A DNA stretch of 37,394 nucleotides, taken from NCBI GenBank assembly GCA_937996795.1, contig CALKUH010000033.1:1-37394 (forward strand). Direction: 5' to 3'. Below, in pieces: positions 16,797-23,880 of this stretch (positions within the stretch are counted from its first letter, which is position 1; each line of letters begins with the position of its first letter). Made by a program: the position numbers and the translations under genes. This DNA is from an uncultured Verrucomicrobiota bacterium. Its GTDB lineage: Bacteria > Verrucomicrobiota > Kiritimatiellia > CAIVKH01. Under the pieces are notes generated by a model that did no database searches, was not told the origin of the DNA, and was given only the letters and a program-made list of their open reading frames with translations.

Positions 16797-18146
16797 ATGC
16801 AACGATCCGTGCGAACACCAGAAACGCCACCCCTGCGCCACCTCGCCGTCATCGGGCTGGGCAAGTTGGGGCTGCCGCTTGCCACCCTGTTGGCCGAAGC
16901 GGGCTATCGCGTGACCGGGATTGAGCGGCGGGCGGCGATCCGCCGCGCCGTCCGTGCCGCCCGCGCGCCGTTTTATGAACCCGGGCTGGATGACGTGCTG
17001 CGGCGCGTGCGCCCGCGCCTGCGGCTCAGCGCGCGCGTGGCCGATGCCGCGGCGTGTGACGCGAGCCTGCTGGTGGTCGCCACCCCGAGCGGCGCGGACG
17101 GCGCGTTTGGACTCGCCGATCTGCTTGCGGCGGTCCGGTCGCTGGGCGCCGCCTTGCGCTCGCGCACGCGCCCGCACCTGGTGGTCGTCGTGTCCACGGT
17201 CAATCCCGGCGATTTCGATGCGCGGATCCGTCCGGCGCTCGAAGCCGCCTCCGGCCGCGCCGTCGGCCCCGGCGGATTGGGCCTGTGCTACAATCCCGAA
17301 TTCCTCGCGCTGGGCGATGTCCTGAAGGGCTACCAGCGGCCGCCGTTTGTGTTGATTGGACAGTCGCACGACGAGGCGGGCGCGCAGGTGGAGGCCATGC
17401 ACCGGCGGCTCGTCCAGTCGGCGCCCGTCATCCACCGGTGCGCCTTCATTAATGCCGAACTGGCGAAGCTCGCGGTCAACGTATTCCTCGGGGTGAAGAT
17501 CAGTTTCGCCAACCACCTAGCGCTGCTCTGCCAGGCGCTGCCCGGCGCGGATGTGGATGCCGTCGCCGCCGTGGTGGGCAGCGATCCGCGCATCGGTTCC
17601 GCGTACTTGCGCGGCGGGCTTTCGTTCGGCGGGCCGTGCCTGCCGCGCGACCAGCGCTCGCTCGCGACGCTCGCGCGCCGGGTCGGGGTGGCGTCACCGC
17701 AGACCGCCGCGAATCTCGCCGTGAACCAGCTCGTGGATCGCGCCCTGCTGCGGCGTGTCAGCCGGTTGGCGCGCCGCGGCGAGCGTATCGCGGTCCTGGG
17801 CCTGGCCTTTAAACCCGGCACGAGTGTCACGGTGGAGTCGCCCGGCCTCGCGCTGGCCGAAGCCCTTGCGCGGGCGGGGCGCGTGGTTTCCGCCTTCGAT
17901 CCCCATGCGCGCCCGGAAGCGGACTGGTCGCGCCGCACCGGCGTCACGCGCGCCCGAACGCTCGCGGCGGCCCTGCGCGGGGCTCGCGTGGTCGTGGTGG
18001 CGACGCCGTGGCCCGAATTCCGCGCGCTCACCGCCGCGGCGCTGCGGACCGCCGCGCGGGACGCCGTGGTGGTCGATTGCTGGCGTGTACTCGACCCGGC
18101 GCGGCTCGCCCCGATCCGCCATCTCGCCTGGGGGCGCGGATCGTAA
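16797..18146 (+). CDS. UDP-glucose/UDP-ManNAc dehydrogenase family protein
   Basis: It oxidises a nucleotide sugar to the uronic acid in two NAD-dependent steps. It has 449 aa. The N-terminal Rossmann motif is VIGLGKLGLPLA; TVNPGD and CYNPEFLALG follow; the middle helix carries K224 (ELAKLAVN). The catalytic cysteine is C281 in SFGGPCLPRD, and the C-terminal domain has LAFKPGTSVTVESP. The substrate (UDP-glucose, UDP-ManNAc or GDP-mannose) cannot be fixed by eye. Divergent from the glycosyltransferase/epimerase pair, it suggests a small exopolysaccharide precursor cluster. Confidence 0.88.
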   Translation: MQRSVRTPETPPLRHLAVIGLGKLGLPLATLLAEAGYRVTGIERRAAIRRAVRAARAPFYEPGLDDVLRRVRPRLRLSARVADAAACDASLLVVATPSGADGAFGLADLLAAVRSLGAALRSRTRPHLVVVVSTVNPGDFDARIRPALEAASGRAVGPGGLGLCYNPEFLALGDVLKGYQRPPFVLIGQSHDEAGAQVEAMHRRLVQSAPVIHRCAFINAELAKLAVNVFLGVKISFANHLALLCQALPGADVDAVAAVVGSDPRIGSAYLRGGLSFGGPCLPRDQRSLATLARRVGVASPQTAANLAVNQLVDRALLRRVSRLARRGERIAVLGLAFKPGTSVTVESPGLALAEALARAGRVVSAFDPHARPEADWSRRTGVTRARTLAAALRGARVVVVATPWPEFRALTAAALRTAARDAVVVDCWRVLDPARLAPIRHLAWGRGS

Positions 18147-18207
18147 GCGGCGCCGGCTTGCCGATCACCCGGCATGTCGTACAGTGGGCAACGGAGGAAC
18201 GGAACAC

Positions 18208-18996
18208 ATGAAAAAACTGATCGCAGTCCTGGTTCTGACATGGGGCGTGGCGTCCGCGCATGCGGCGCTTGTGGAGCGCGAGGTGGAGTACACCGACGGC
18301 GAAACGCCGATGCGCGGGTTCCTGGTGTATGACGATGCGATGGAAGGGGCGCGTCCCGGCGTGCTCGTGGTGCACGAATGGTGGGGCCACAACGACTACG
18401 CCCGCCGCCGCGCGCGCATGCTCGCGGAGGCCGGCTACATCGCCCTTGCGGTCGATATGTATGGCGAAGGCAAACAGGCGGCGCATCCCAAGGACGCCGG
18501 CGCGTTTGCGAGCGCCGTGATGCAGGACCTGCCCGTCGCCGGCACGCGTTTCCGCGCGGCCCGGATCTTCCTCGAAGCGCAGCCCGAGACCGACGCCATG
18601 CGTGTTGCGGCGATTGGCTACTGCTTCGGCGGCGCGGTCGTCCTGCACATGGCGCGACGTGGCGAAGACCTGAAGGCCGTCGCCTCGTTCCACGGCAGCC
18701 TCAAGACCGAACATCCCGCCATGCCCGGCTCCGTTGTCGCGCGCGTGCTCGTGTACCACGGTGCGGCCGATGCCATGGTGACGGACGAGGATGTGCAGGC
18801 GTTTAAGGCGGAGATGGACGAGGCGGGTGCGAGCTACCTGTTCACCGCCTATCCCGGCGCCCCGCACAGCTTCACCGTGGCCGAGGCGGACGCGAAGGCG
18901 AAGGAATTCGGGATTCCTGTCGGATACAATGCGGACGCGGACAAGGCCTCCTGGCAGAGCCTGCTCGACGAGCTGAAGGCCGTTTTCGCGCCCTGA
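18208..18996 (+). CDS. secreted dienelactone hydrolase family protein
   Basis: A 262-aa alpha/beta hydrolase with a cleavable signal peptide (residues 1-19, ending AHA). The Cys-Asp-His triad of the family is visible: GYCFGG (C139), GAADAMV (D188) and APHSF (H220). HEWWGHND (56-63) is also typical. Exported members are common but their natural substrate is unknown, so muconate/lactone chemistry should not be assumed. ATG 18208 is preceded by GGAGGAACGGAA. It stands alone between the dehydrogenase and the tRNA gene. Confidence 0.85.
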   Translation: MKKLIAVLVLTWGVASAHAALVEREVEYTDGETPMRGFLVYDDAMEGARPGVLVVHEWWGHNDYARRRARMLAEAGYIALAVDMYGEGKQAAHPKDAGAFASAVMQDLPVAGTRFRAARIFLEAQPETDAMRVAAIGYCFGGAVVLHMARRGEDLKAVASFHGSLKTEHPAMPGSVVARVLVYHGAADAMVTDEDVQAFKAEMDEAGASYLFTAYPGAPHSFTVAEADAKAKEFGIPVGYNADADKASWQSLLDELKAVFAP

Positions 18997-19034
18997 CCCC
19001 GTTGGAAAAAATGCCCGGCCCCGCGCGCCCACAC

Positions 19035-19063
19035 TTGCCAAGCGCGTGTGGTTCAGGTATCAC
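19035..19063 (+). promoter_or_regulatory. putative promoter for tRNA-Tyr
   Basis: TTGCCA (19035-19040) and TATCAC (19058-19063) are 17 bp apart (5/6 and 4/6 matches). A start near 19070 would give a leader of about 20 nt before the mature tRNA. Confidence 0.45.
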
Positions 19064-19090
19064 CGCATTTCATTTCCCGCGATTTTCTGG

Positions 19091-19176
19091 GGTGGGATAG
19101 CGAAGTGGCCAAACGCATCAGACTGTAAATCTGACGGCTCACGCCTTCGAAGGTTCGAATCCTTCTCCCACCACCA
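19091..19176 (+). tRNA. tRNA-Tyr (GUA)
   Basis: An 86-nt class II tRNA with encoded CCA. The acceptor arm GGTGGGA (19091-19097) pairs with TCCCACC (19166-19172), followed by discriminator A and CCA. The anticodon stem TCAGA/TCTGA encloses CTGTAAA with anticodon GTA. The variable arm is long, as in tRNA-Tyr, and the T arm GAAGG-TTCGAAT-CCTTC is perfect. From 19118 onward the sequence was restored by the integrated element, so the gene stays functional after insertion. Confidence 0.95.
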
Positions 19177-19179
19177 GCC
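19118..19179. repeat. attL, 62-bp repeat within tRNA-Tyr
   Basis: It is identical to 23722-23783. The identity starts exactly at the anticodon stem (TCAGACTGTAAATCTGA) and runs 3 bp past the CCA end. Crossover in the anticodon stem-loop is usual for tRNA-targeting tyrosine integrases. Confidence 0.92.
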
Positions 19180-19619
19180 CAAAAAACCCCGTATTTCATA
19201 GCGAAATGCAGGTTTTTTAGTCTCCACACCCCGCGAGGCGGCTTCCCTTGCCTTCCCCTCGTTTCCCCCCAAAAGCTGCTTTCAATGGTTAGACAATGGT
19301 AGAACACGGGTAGACGCCCTCCGGGTGCCCCCCCCTGCGCAGTTCGCCCATCGAAGAAGGCTCGAATCCATGACTGTCTGTTTTTCAGGTGTAAGACAGC
19401 GGACACAGCGCAGCCTGTGACGAGATTAGCCCCGGATTGAGCACCTTATAGAGTCTCCGACGCACCGGATTCGCGGAAACTGTCAAAAAATGCGCGCGGT
19501 GTCTTTTGCAGCGCACTCAACGCGGTCAGCCTGTGTGATGGCGGGCGGGGGAGCATCGGCGGCGTCCGGGGGCGTAGGGTCGCCGTCATAACGGCTGATT
19601 ATTCCTCTCGAACCAGAAA
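19180..19619. other. left arm of the element, no gene seen
   Basis: No supportable coding sequence. It contains TGGTAGAACAC at 19297-19307, repeated near the right end (23678-23688), with GGTTAGAC and GGTAGAC variants beside it: candidate integrase arm-type sites. A short stretch at 19351-19369 recalls the tRNA T arm with a 3-nt insertion. A small hairpin GCCGT-4-ACGGC lies at 19582-19595. Confidence 0.4.
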
Positions 19620-19793
19620 GGGCGGCCCGTTCGCGCGCCAGCGCGGACGGTTGCCGCCCCACGGATCGGCGGTGCGAGCCGTCTGCGGCTCGTGCCGTCG
19701 ATCCGATTCCCCTTGTTGCCGACTTTGGAAAATTCAACCGGCGTCCGGCTCTGAACGAAGAGAAGAAACTCTTCTCTTCGTTCAGAGTTTCTT
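19620..19793 (+). ncRNA. candidate structured RNA or single-strand origin
   Basis: Two long consecutive stems followed by a terminator. Stem A, 19620-19659: GGGCGGC pairs with GCCGCCC, then CCGTTCGCG with CGCGGACGG, including one U-G. Stem B, 19662-19705: 20 consecutive pairs (17 Watson-Crick, 3 G-U) closed by a TCTG tetraloop. Stem C, 19749-19787, is a perfect 18-bp hairpin followed by TTTCTTTT. All four wobble pairs are G-U on the + strand and would be A-C on the - strand, which favours a + strand RNA (or + strand single-stranded DNA). I see no strong promoter upstream. The class is unknown. Confidence 0.4.
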
Positions 19794-19794
19794 T
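19749..19794 (+). terminator. strong intrinsic terminator, + strand
   Basis: Perfect 18-bp inverted repeat (19749-19766 and 19770-19787) with a 3-nt loop, followed by TTTCTTTT on the + strand. On the - strand the stem is followed by GC-rich sequence, so it is directional. It would end the candidate RNA just upstream of the iteron-like repeats. Confidence 0.6.
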
Positions 19795-19800
19795 TGTGTT

Positions 19801-19876
19801 GCAGTACGCATACACCATCCGGCCAAGTATATGCGTACTGCATATACCTAATGTGTATGCGTAGCGCATATACCAT
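19801..19876. repeat. iteron-like repeats
   Basis: TATGCGTACTGCATATACC (19830-19848) recurs as TATGCGTAGCGCATATACC (19856-19874), 17 of 19 identical and 26 bp apart. An inverted copy of the first part, GCAGTACGCATA, lies at 19801-19812 and pairs with 19830-19841. Each unit is itself nearly palindromic. The array lies at and beyond the 3' end of the HTH gene. Such sites suit a replication initiator or partition/regulator protein. Confidence 0.5.
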
Positions 19877-20168
19877 GCCACTTGAAAAGGTTTACTGTTT
19901 GCCCTGCGGCTCTGGTTGCCTGCCCGTTGTGGCGACCGCCCACGCGCTTCTTTCCGATCCTGATAATCACGCCAGCATTTTCTAAATCCTGCACGGCGCG
20001 AAATGCCGTAGCACGGTTTATCCCGGCTTCGCGGGCGATGGTGCCCAGGCTCGGCCATGTCTGCCGCTTCTCGTTGGCGTGGATCGCCAGCACGATTGCC
20101 ACCGCGCGTGCTGCTCCTGTGATTGGCTCCAGACGGAAGGCCTCATATACATGGCATAGCCCCATCAT
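19848..20168 (-). CDS. small replication-type helix-turn-helix protein
   Basis: It has 106 aa. The core PSLGTIAREAGINRATAFRA, then VQDLENAGVI, is a winged-helix HTH of the HTH_36 type found in plasmid and phage replication initiators and in MarR-like regulators. The start at ATGATG (20168) is preferred because AAAGG sits 6 bp upstream and it lies 25 bp after the ParB-like stop; a longer frame to 20252 would overlap that gene. The C-terminus (about the last ten codons) and the stop are encoded inside the iteron-like repeats, so the end may have been reshaped by them. Its likely target is that array. Confidence 0.65.
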   Translation of the reverse strand: MMGLCHVYEAFRLEPITGAARAVAIVLAIHANEKRQTWPSLGTIAREAGINRATAFRAVQDLENAGVIIRIGKKRVGGRHNGQATRAAGQTVNLFKWHGICATHTH

Positions 20169-20193
20169 CCACCGCCTTTCGGTGCGAGTGCCT

Positions 20194-21210
20194 TCACGCC
20201 TCGATTTCAACCAGCGCGGCCTCAAGCTCTGTGCGAGATAGCTCAAGCTCAAAGCGTCTGCCTATCCAGTCGCGCACCATGTCCGCGTCCGCTAATGGAT
20301 GCACGGTGTACTCCCGTTCGGACACGATGGAATGCTGCCAGCCCTCGCCGGTGATTGTTGGAAGTTCAACCGTGCCAGCCTGGGTGTCCACGGGCGCGAC
20401 CGCCACGAGATGCGGATGCGCCTCCGCGATCAGGTTCGCGCTGATGGCGGCAACAAAGCTGTCGGCGTAGGCCGCCGGGAGAACGCAGATTTCGCCCGCG
20501 ATGAGAGCGCCTACGAGTGTCCTGCCATTCGGATGCCGCACCAATTCGACGAGCGTGCCGGTGTCATCGTGGGCAAGCCGGATAGCCTGACCCGGCCCCG
20601 GCGCGAAACTCGCCGGAAGTCCGGGCCGCCATGCGTCAGGGGTAACAACTTGGCACCCCTGACGGGGTCGCGTAGGAACTGGAGGAAGCATGTAATTTTT
20701 GCCGTCGATGCCGGTCCGCATGCGAGCTTCAGGCCCCACCATTGACCCCTGACGGTCTTTCCGATGGTTCCGCACCGTGTTGACATGGCATCGAACCGCC
20801 TCGGCAATCTTGCTGTCGGACCAGTCGGAACAGTGCATCAGCGCCAAGCCGATTTCGTGGGCCAAGTCCGCGCGTGTGCGAGGTCTGCCGTGCGTGGCGT
20901 TGCGACCGAAGCCGCTTTCTATCGCGGCTCGAAAATCGCCCTGTGCGACGATCAGGGCATTGATTTTATCCCGTCCCGCGCGTTTGTGCGCGGCGAGGCG
21001 ATGCCGCCCGTCCGCGAGGAAATACTTTCCGCGCGTGTCCGGGCCGCAAACGATGATCGGCGGGAAGCAGTCACCGCGTTCAAGTGCTTCCGCGTACTCT
21101 GAAACGGTTTCCTCGTTCGGCGCACGCTGCGCGCGGAGTGGGACCGATGCGTCCGTGTCGATGCTTTCCAGATCGAGCTTGATAGGTGTGTTGCATGGTT
21201 TAGTATTCAT
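20194..21210 (-). CDS. ParB-like nuclease-fold protein
   Basis: It has 338 aa. The N-terminal ParB/sulfiredoxin-type domain shows PPIIVC and FLADGRHRLAAHKRAG (64-79). A DNA-binding helix-turn-helix follows at about 131-152 (SDSKIAEAVRCHVNTV). The C-terminal 170 residues are not recognised. Such proteins occur on plasmids and phages as partition or transcription factors, and some have CTPase or nuclease activity. No ParA partner is encoded in the element, so classical partition is doubtful. ATG 21210 is supported by AAAAGGA upstream. Confidence 0.75.
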   Translation of the reverse strand: MNTKPCNTPIKLDLESIDTDASVPLRAQRAPNEETVSEYAEALERGDCFPPIIVCGPDTRGKYFLADGRHRLAAHKRAGRDKINALIVAQGDFRAAIESGFGRNATHGRPRTRADLAHEIGLALMHCSDWSDSKIAEAVRCHVNTVRNHRKDRQGSMVGPEARMRTGIDGKNYMLPPVPTRPRQGCQVVTPDAWRPGLPASFAPGPGQAIRLAHDDTGTLVELVRHPNGRTLVGALIAGEICVLPAAYADSFVAAISANLIAEAHPHLVAVAPVDTQAGTVELPTITGEGWQHSIVSEREYTVHPLADADMVRDWIGRRFELELSRTELEAALVEIEA

Positions 21211-21263
21211 GGCGTTCGTTCCTTTTCCCCCCGAAGCTGTCCGGCACGGGGGGATTTTTTCGC

Positions 21264-21557
21264 TCATCCGCGAAGCAGGTTTTCCACGTCCGTTGAACGA
21301 AATCCGATCGCGCGGCGCGAACCGGGCAAGCGCAGTTTCCGCAACACGCCACGCGCCACCCACTGGTCCACCGCGCGCTGGGTGACTCCAAAGCGCGCTG
21401 CGACTTCTTCACGCGAAAGCACGCGCTCGGCGGGAGTGGGGGCCATGTCTGCCAGCAGCGCGGCGCGCTCTGATGGCGGCAGCGCGGCTATAGCAAGCGC
21501 CGCCACTTGCACGGCGGGCGAGCGTTGGCCGCCTTTGAACGATTCTTTTACACTCAT
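21264..21557 (-). CDS. excisionase-like HTH DNA-binding protein
   Basis: It has 97 aa. The C-terminal half, LSREEVAARFGVTQRAVDQW followed by VARGVLRKLRLPG, is a MerR/HTH_17-type winged helix as in phage excisionases and AlpA-like regulators. The N-terminal half is variable and alanine-rich. GGAGGAATT lies directly upstream of ATG 21557, while a longer frame would run into the preceding terminator. In an element with a tyrosine integrase it is the natural candidate for the directionality factor or a repressor. Confidence 0.7.
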   Translation of the reverse strand: MSVKESFKGGQRSPAVQVAALAIAALPPSERAALLADMAPTPAERVLSREEVAARFGVTQRAVDQWVARGVLRKLRLPGSRRAIGFRSTDVENLLRG

Positions 21558-21639
21558 CGCAATTCCTCCGTATGCGGGCCTTTTCCGGTCCACAGAAAGA
21601 AGTCTTGCGAATGAGCAAGTGACTGATAAGCGGTATTTC

Positions 21640-21670
21640 AAAAAAAATCGCGCCCGCAAATTGGGCGCGA
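21640..21670 (-). terminator. intrinsic terminator after the toxin gene
   Basis: TCGCGCCC/GGGCGCGA stem with a 7-nt loop (21648-21670). Read on the - strand it is followed by eight T residues (21640-21647). It isolates the toxin-antitoxin pair from the excisionase/ParB/HTH operon. Confidence 0.85.
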
Positions 21671-21709
21671 AATCCTGTGCCTCGTGGAGGATTTGTGCGG
21701 GTCAATTGG

Positions 21710-21973
21710 CTATCGATACACTTCCCGCCGATGTCCGATGCGAAGGACCAGCACGATCAAAACGGCGTCGCGGATTTCGTATACGATGCGCCAGTCGCCC
21801 ACGCGGATGCGGTAGGTGTGTTCGTGTCCGGCCAGTTTGATCGCGCCCGCAGGCCGGGGCGCGTCGGCCAGCGCCCGCAAGCGCGGGATGATGCGGTCCC
21901 GGATGGCGGGGTCCAGTCGTTGAAAGGCGCGTTCCGCTGGGCGCGCAAACTCGACGGCGTAGCGGGTGCTCAT
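21710..21973 (-). CDS. RelE/ParE-family toxin
   Basis: This 87-aa basic protein has the RelE/ParE fold pattern: YAVEFARPAERAFQRLD, a long helix DRIIPRLRALAD, KLAGHEHTYRIRVGDWRIVY and the ending IVLVLRIGHRREVYR. RelE-like members cut mRNA on the ribosome and ParE-like ones poison gyrase. The Arg-rich VGDWRIVY and GHRREVY ends favour the RelE side. It overlaps the upstream antitoxin by 4 bp, the normal order for this module. Confidence 0.88.
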   Translation of the reverse strand: MSTRYAVEFARPAERAFQRLDPAIRDRIIPRLRALADAPRPAGAIKLAGHEHTYRIRVGDWRIVYEIRDAVLIVLVLRIGHRREVYR

Positions 21974-22236
21974 CCGCGCCGTCCGCGCTGCGCTTTCTCA
22001 ATGGCGGCTTCCAGCGGGATTCCGCCGTGCTTCGCATAGTCGCGGCGCGCGGCCCGGATCGCCCGTGCGTCCGCCTGATTCTCCAGCTGGTCCAGCACGG
22101 CCAGTTCATCGGCGGAAACCAGTGCGGCCACGGGTTTGCCCCGGCGCACCAAGGCGATGCGCTCCCCGCCATAGTTCACGCGGTTGATGATGTCCGAGAA
22201 GTTATTGCGGGCCTGTACCATGGTCATGGTGGTCAT
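21970..22236 (-). CDS. Phd/YefM-family antitoxin
   Basis: It has 88 aa. The N-terminal DNA-binding half MTMVQARNNFSDIINRV, then GERIALVRRGKPVAALVS, is the Phd/YefM signature; the C-terminal half should wrap the toxin. AGGGGA precedes ATG 22236; an upstream in-frame extension lacks support. The pair probably stabilises the element. Two AACGTA words, 13 bp apart just upstream, may be part of its own operator. Confidence 0.88.
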   Translation of the reverse strand: MTTMTMVQARNNFSDIINRVNYGGERIALVRRGKPVAALVSADELAVLDQLENQADARAIRAARRDYAKHGGIPLEAAIEKAQRGRRG

Positions 22237-22301
22237 ACGAGTTCCCCTGATGTCCGAAACGTACACTATGAACGTAGCGCACGCAACCGGCATCCGCGCG
22301 G

Positions 22302-23606
22302 TCAGGCGCTCGCCGTTTGCAGGATGGCGGCTTGCACCGTTTGCCAGTTTTCCGCCGTGAGACTCGCGGCGAGTTCACGGACCTTTGCCAGCTTGTCCGC
22401 TTCCGATGGCGGCGGCGTGTAGTCGCCCCCGATGGCGGGCAGGGCGGCGACGGCGGCGCGGACGGTATCGGCCCCGGCGTGCGTGTACACGTCCAGCAGG
22501 GCGGCGCTTGTGTGCCCCGTTATCGCCATCGCAGCGGCCATGCTTGCCCCGGCGTCGCGCAGCATGGAAACGGCGGTGTGGCGCAAGCTATGGAATCCCA
22601 CGGCGACCGGGGCGCGTTTCCGCTTCCCGCGCGCCTCGCCCGCCGTCGCCAAGTCGCACGCCTCGAAATGCGCCTGCACCTTTTGCGACACGTAAGCCGG
22701 TCCCTTCTCCAGATAGCGGTGCGCGAAGTCGGGCAAGATGTAGCCCTTGCGTTTCGCGGCGGGCGTCTCGGCCAGTATCGCAGCCAGTACGGGGTGCAGC
22801 GGGATGGTGAGGGTTTTACCGTCCGTCCGGGCGGCGGTCTTGCGCGGGGCGTAGCGGATTTCATTGCGGCCTAGATCGACGTTGCCCCACTTCATCGCGC
22901 AGCAGTCGCCCAGCCGTGCCCCGGTATAGACCCCCAGCGCCAGCAGGACGCGCATTTCCCCGGTCGCCCTGCCACATACCCCGCGCAGTTCGTCCACGGT
23001 CAGGGCGCGACGGTGGACCGTTTGCGGCTTGCGCGGCTTGATGGCCTCGAAGGGGTTCACGGCCACGCGCCCAGGCTTCGCCAGCACGCGGAACACGAGG
23101 GCGAGGAAACCGCGATACTTGTTGAACGTGTTGGGCGATGCCTTCTCCGCGTTCAGCTTCTCCATGAAGGCGCGGGCGATTTCCGGTGATATGCTGCGCA
23201 GGTGCTTGGCGTCGGGGTATTCCTTCGCCAGCCATTTCTCGAAGCGGTTCCACTGGCAAAGGTACTGGCGCAAAGTCGCCTCGCCCGCGTCCGGGCGGTC
23301 GGGGTGGCGCTCGTATGCATCGAAGGCGTCCCGGACTAACAAGCCGGGGTCCGCGGCATCCTCCAGCGCGGCGGCTTGCACCTTCGCAGCGTCCACCGTC
23401 CCGGCGATATGCGCCAGCCGGTCCGCCGTGTCCCGCGCGGCGAACGGCGCGAACAGCTTTTCCGCCTTCGCTTCCGCGTCGCGCCGGGTGCTGGCCCCGG
23501 TCGCCAGCCAGATACGCTTGCGCCGTCCGGTGTTCGGGTCCGTTTCCGATACCACGAGATAGAACAGCCCCCGCTTTTTCGCCAGTGATCCGGTCCGTGT
23601 TCTCAT
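22302..23606 (-). CDS. int: tyrosine recombinase (integrase)
   Basis: It has 434 aa. There is an N-terminal arm-binding region (1-90), a SAM-like core-binding domain (about 90-190) and a catalytic domain with TGARLGD (R231), HSLRH (H339, R342), GHTS (H365) and the nucleophile in DVYTH (Y374). It integrates and, with an excisionase, excises the element at tRNA-Tyr. ATG 23606 is preferred over an ATG 16 codons upstream because an AAGG stands just before it. The gene ends 66 bp before the antitoxin start. Confidence 0.93.
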   Translation of the reverse strand: MRTRTGSLAKKRGLFYLVVSETDPNTGRRKRIWLATGASTRRDAEAKAEKLFAPFAARDTADRLAHIAGTVDAAKVQAAALEDAADPGLLVRDAFDAYERHPDRPDAGEATLRQYLCQWNRFEKWLAKEYPDAKHLRSISPEIARAFMEKLNAEKASPNTFNKYRGFLALVFRVLAKPGRVAVNPFEAIKPRKPQTVHRRALTVDELRGVCGRATGEMRVLLALGVYTGARLGDCCAMKWGNVDLGRNEIRYAPRKTAARTDGKTLTIPLHPVLAAILAETPAAKRKGYILPDFAHRYLEKGPAYVSQKVQAHFEACDLATAGEARGKRKRAPVAVGFHSLRHTAVSMLRDAGASMAAAMAITGHTSAALLDVYTHAGADTVRAAVAALPAIGGDYTPPPSEADKLAKVRELAASLTAENWQTVQAAILQTASA

Positions 23607-23677
23607 TGCCTTGGCTTCCCTTCGTTGCGCTTGCTTGCCACTTCCACGCCGCAAAGTGACACGATAGGGTTAGGTAT

Positions 23678-23720
23678 TGGTAGAACACAAGCGAAATAGT
23701 TCTATAAATAAAGACTATTT
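23678..23720. other. right arm: integrase arm-type repeat and AT-rich dyad
   Basis: TGGTAGAACAC (23678-23688) repeats the left-arm sequence at 19297-19307. AAATAGT (23694-23700) and ACTATTT (23714-23720) form a 7-bp dyad around an AT-rich core directly abutting attR. Both are plausible integrase, excisionase or bending-protein sites. Confidence 0.4.
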
Positions 23721-23721
23721 G

Positions 23722-23783
23722 TCAGACTGTAAATCTGACGGCTCACGCCTTCGAAGGTTCGAATCCTTCTCCCACCACCAGCC
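23722..23783. repeat. attR, displaced 3' part of tRNA-Tyr
   Basis: It is identical to attL over 62 bp. It holds only the anticodon arm to the CCA end, so it is not a second tRNA gene. It is the original chromosomal 3' end pushed away by the insertion. Confidence 0.92.
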
Positions 23784-23873
23784 TTCGCCCGCCCGCTGCG
23801 CGGACGGAGCTACGGCTGGCGAGCCAGCCCGGGCGGGCGAAGGCTGTCCGCCGAAGTTCGCACGAAGGCGGAC
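23780..23873. repeat. nested palindromic repeats beside attR
   Basis: The 16-bp arms AGCCTTCGCCCGCCCG (23780-23795) and its complement (23830-23845) enclose a smaller hairpin (GGCTGG/CCAGCC, 23814-23829). A second hairpin, GTCCGCC/GGCGGAC (23846-23873), follows at once. This is a REP-like or small mobile repeat directly upstream of the broken GIY-YIG gene. Confidence 0.7.
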
Positions 23874-23880
23874 GTTACCG

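Larger units (their letters stand above)
19118..23783. mobile_element. 4.6-kb integrative element in tRNA-Tyr
   Basis: The ends are perfect 62-bp direct repeats of the tRNA-Tyr 3' part, and a tyrosine integrase gene lies next to the right repeat. Between them are six genes, all leftward: integrase, Phd-like antitoxin, RelE/ParE-like toxin, excisionase-like HTH protein, ParB-like protein and a replication-type HTH protein. No relaxase, conjugation, capsid or packaging genes are present. It is therefore a small non-conjugative element, perhaps mobilised by a helper, or a plasmid-like element able to replicate after excision. Repeat-to-repeat distance predicts an excised circle of 4604 bp. Confidence 0.88.

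Noticed and set aside
19351..19369. Fragment resembling the tRNA T arm (possible older att remnant)
   Set aside because: Match is short and interrupted by 3 nt; likely chance.
19483..20058. Long - strand open frame (191 aa) over the hairpin region
   Set aside because: No family resemblance, crosses stems and iterons, and overlaps the better-supported HTH gene in another frame.
23722..23783. A second tRNA-Tyr gene
   Set aside because: Only the 3' part is present, with no acceptor 5' strand or D arm; it is the attR remnant.
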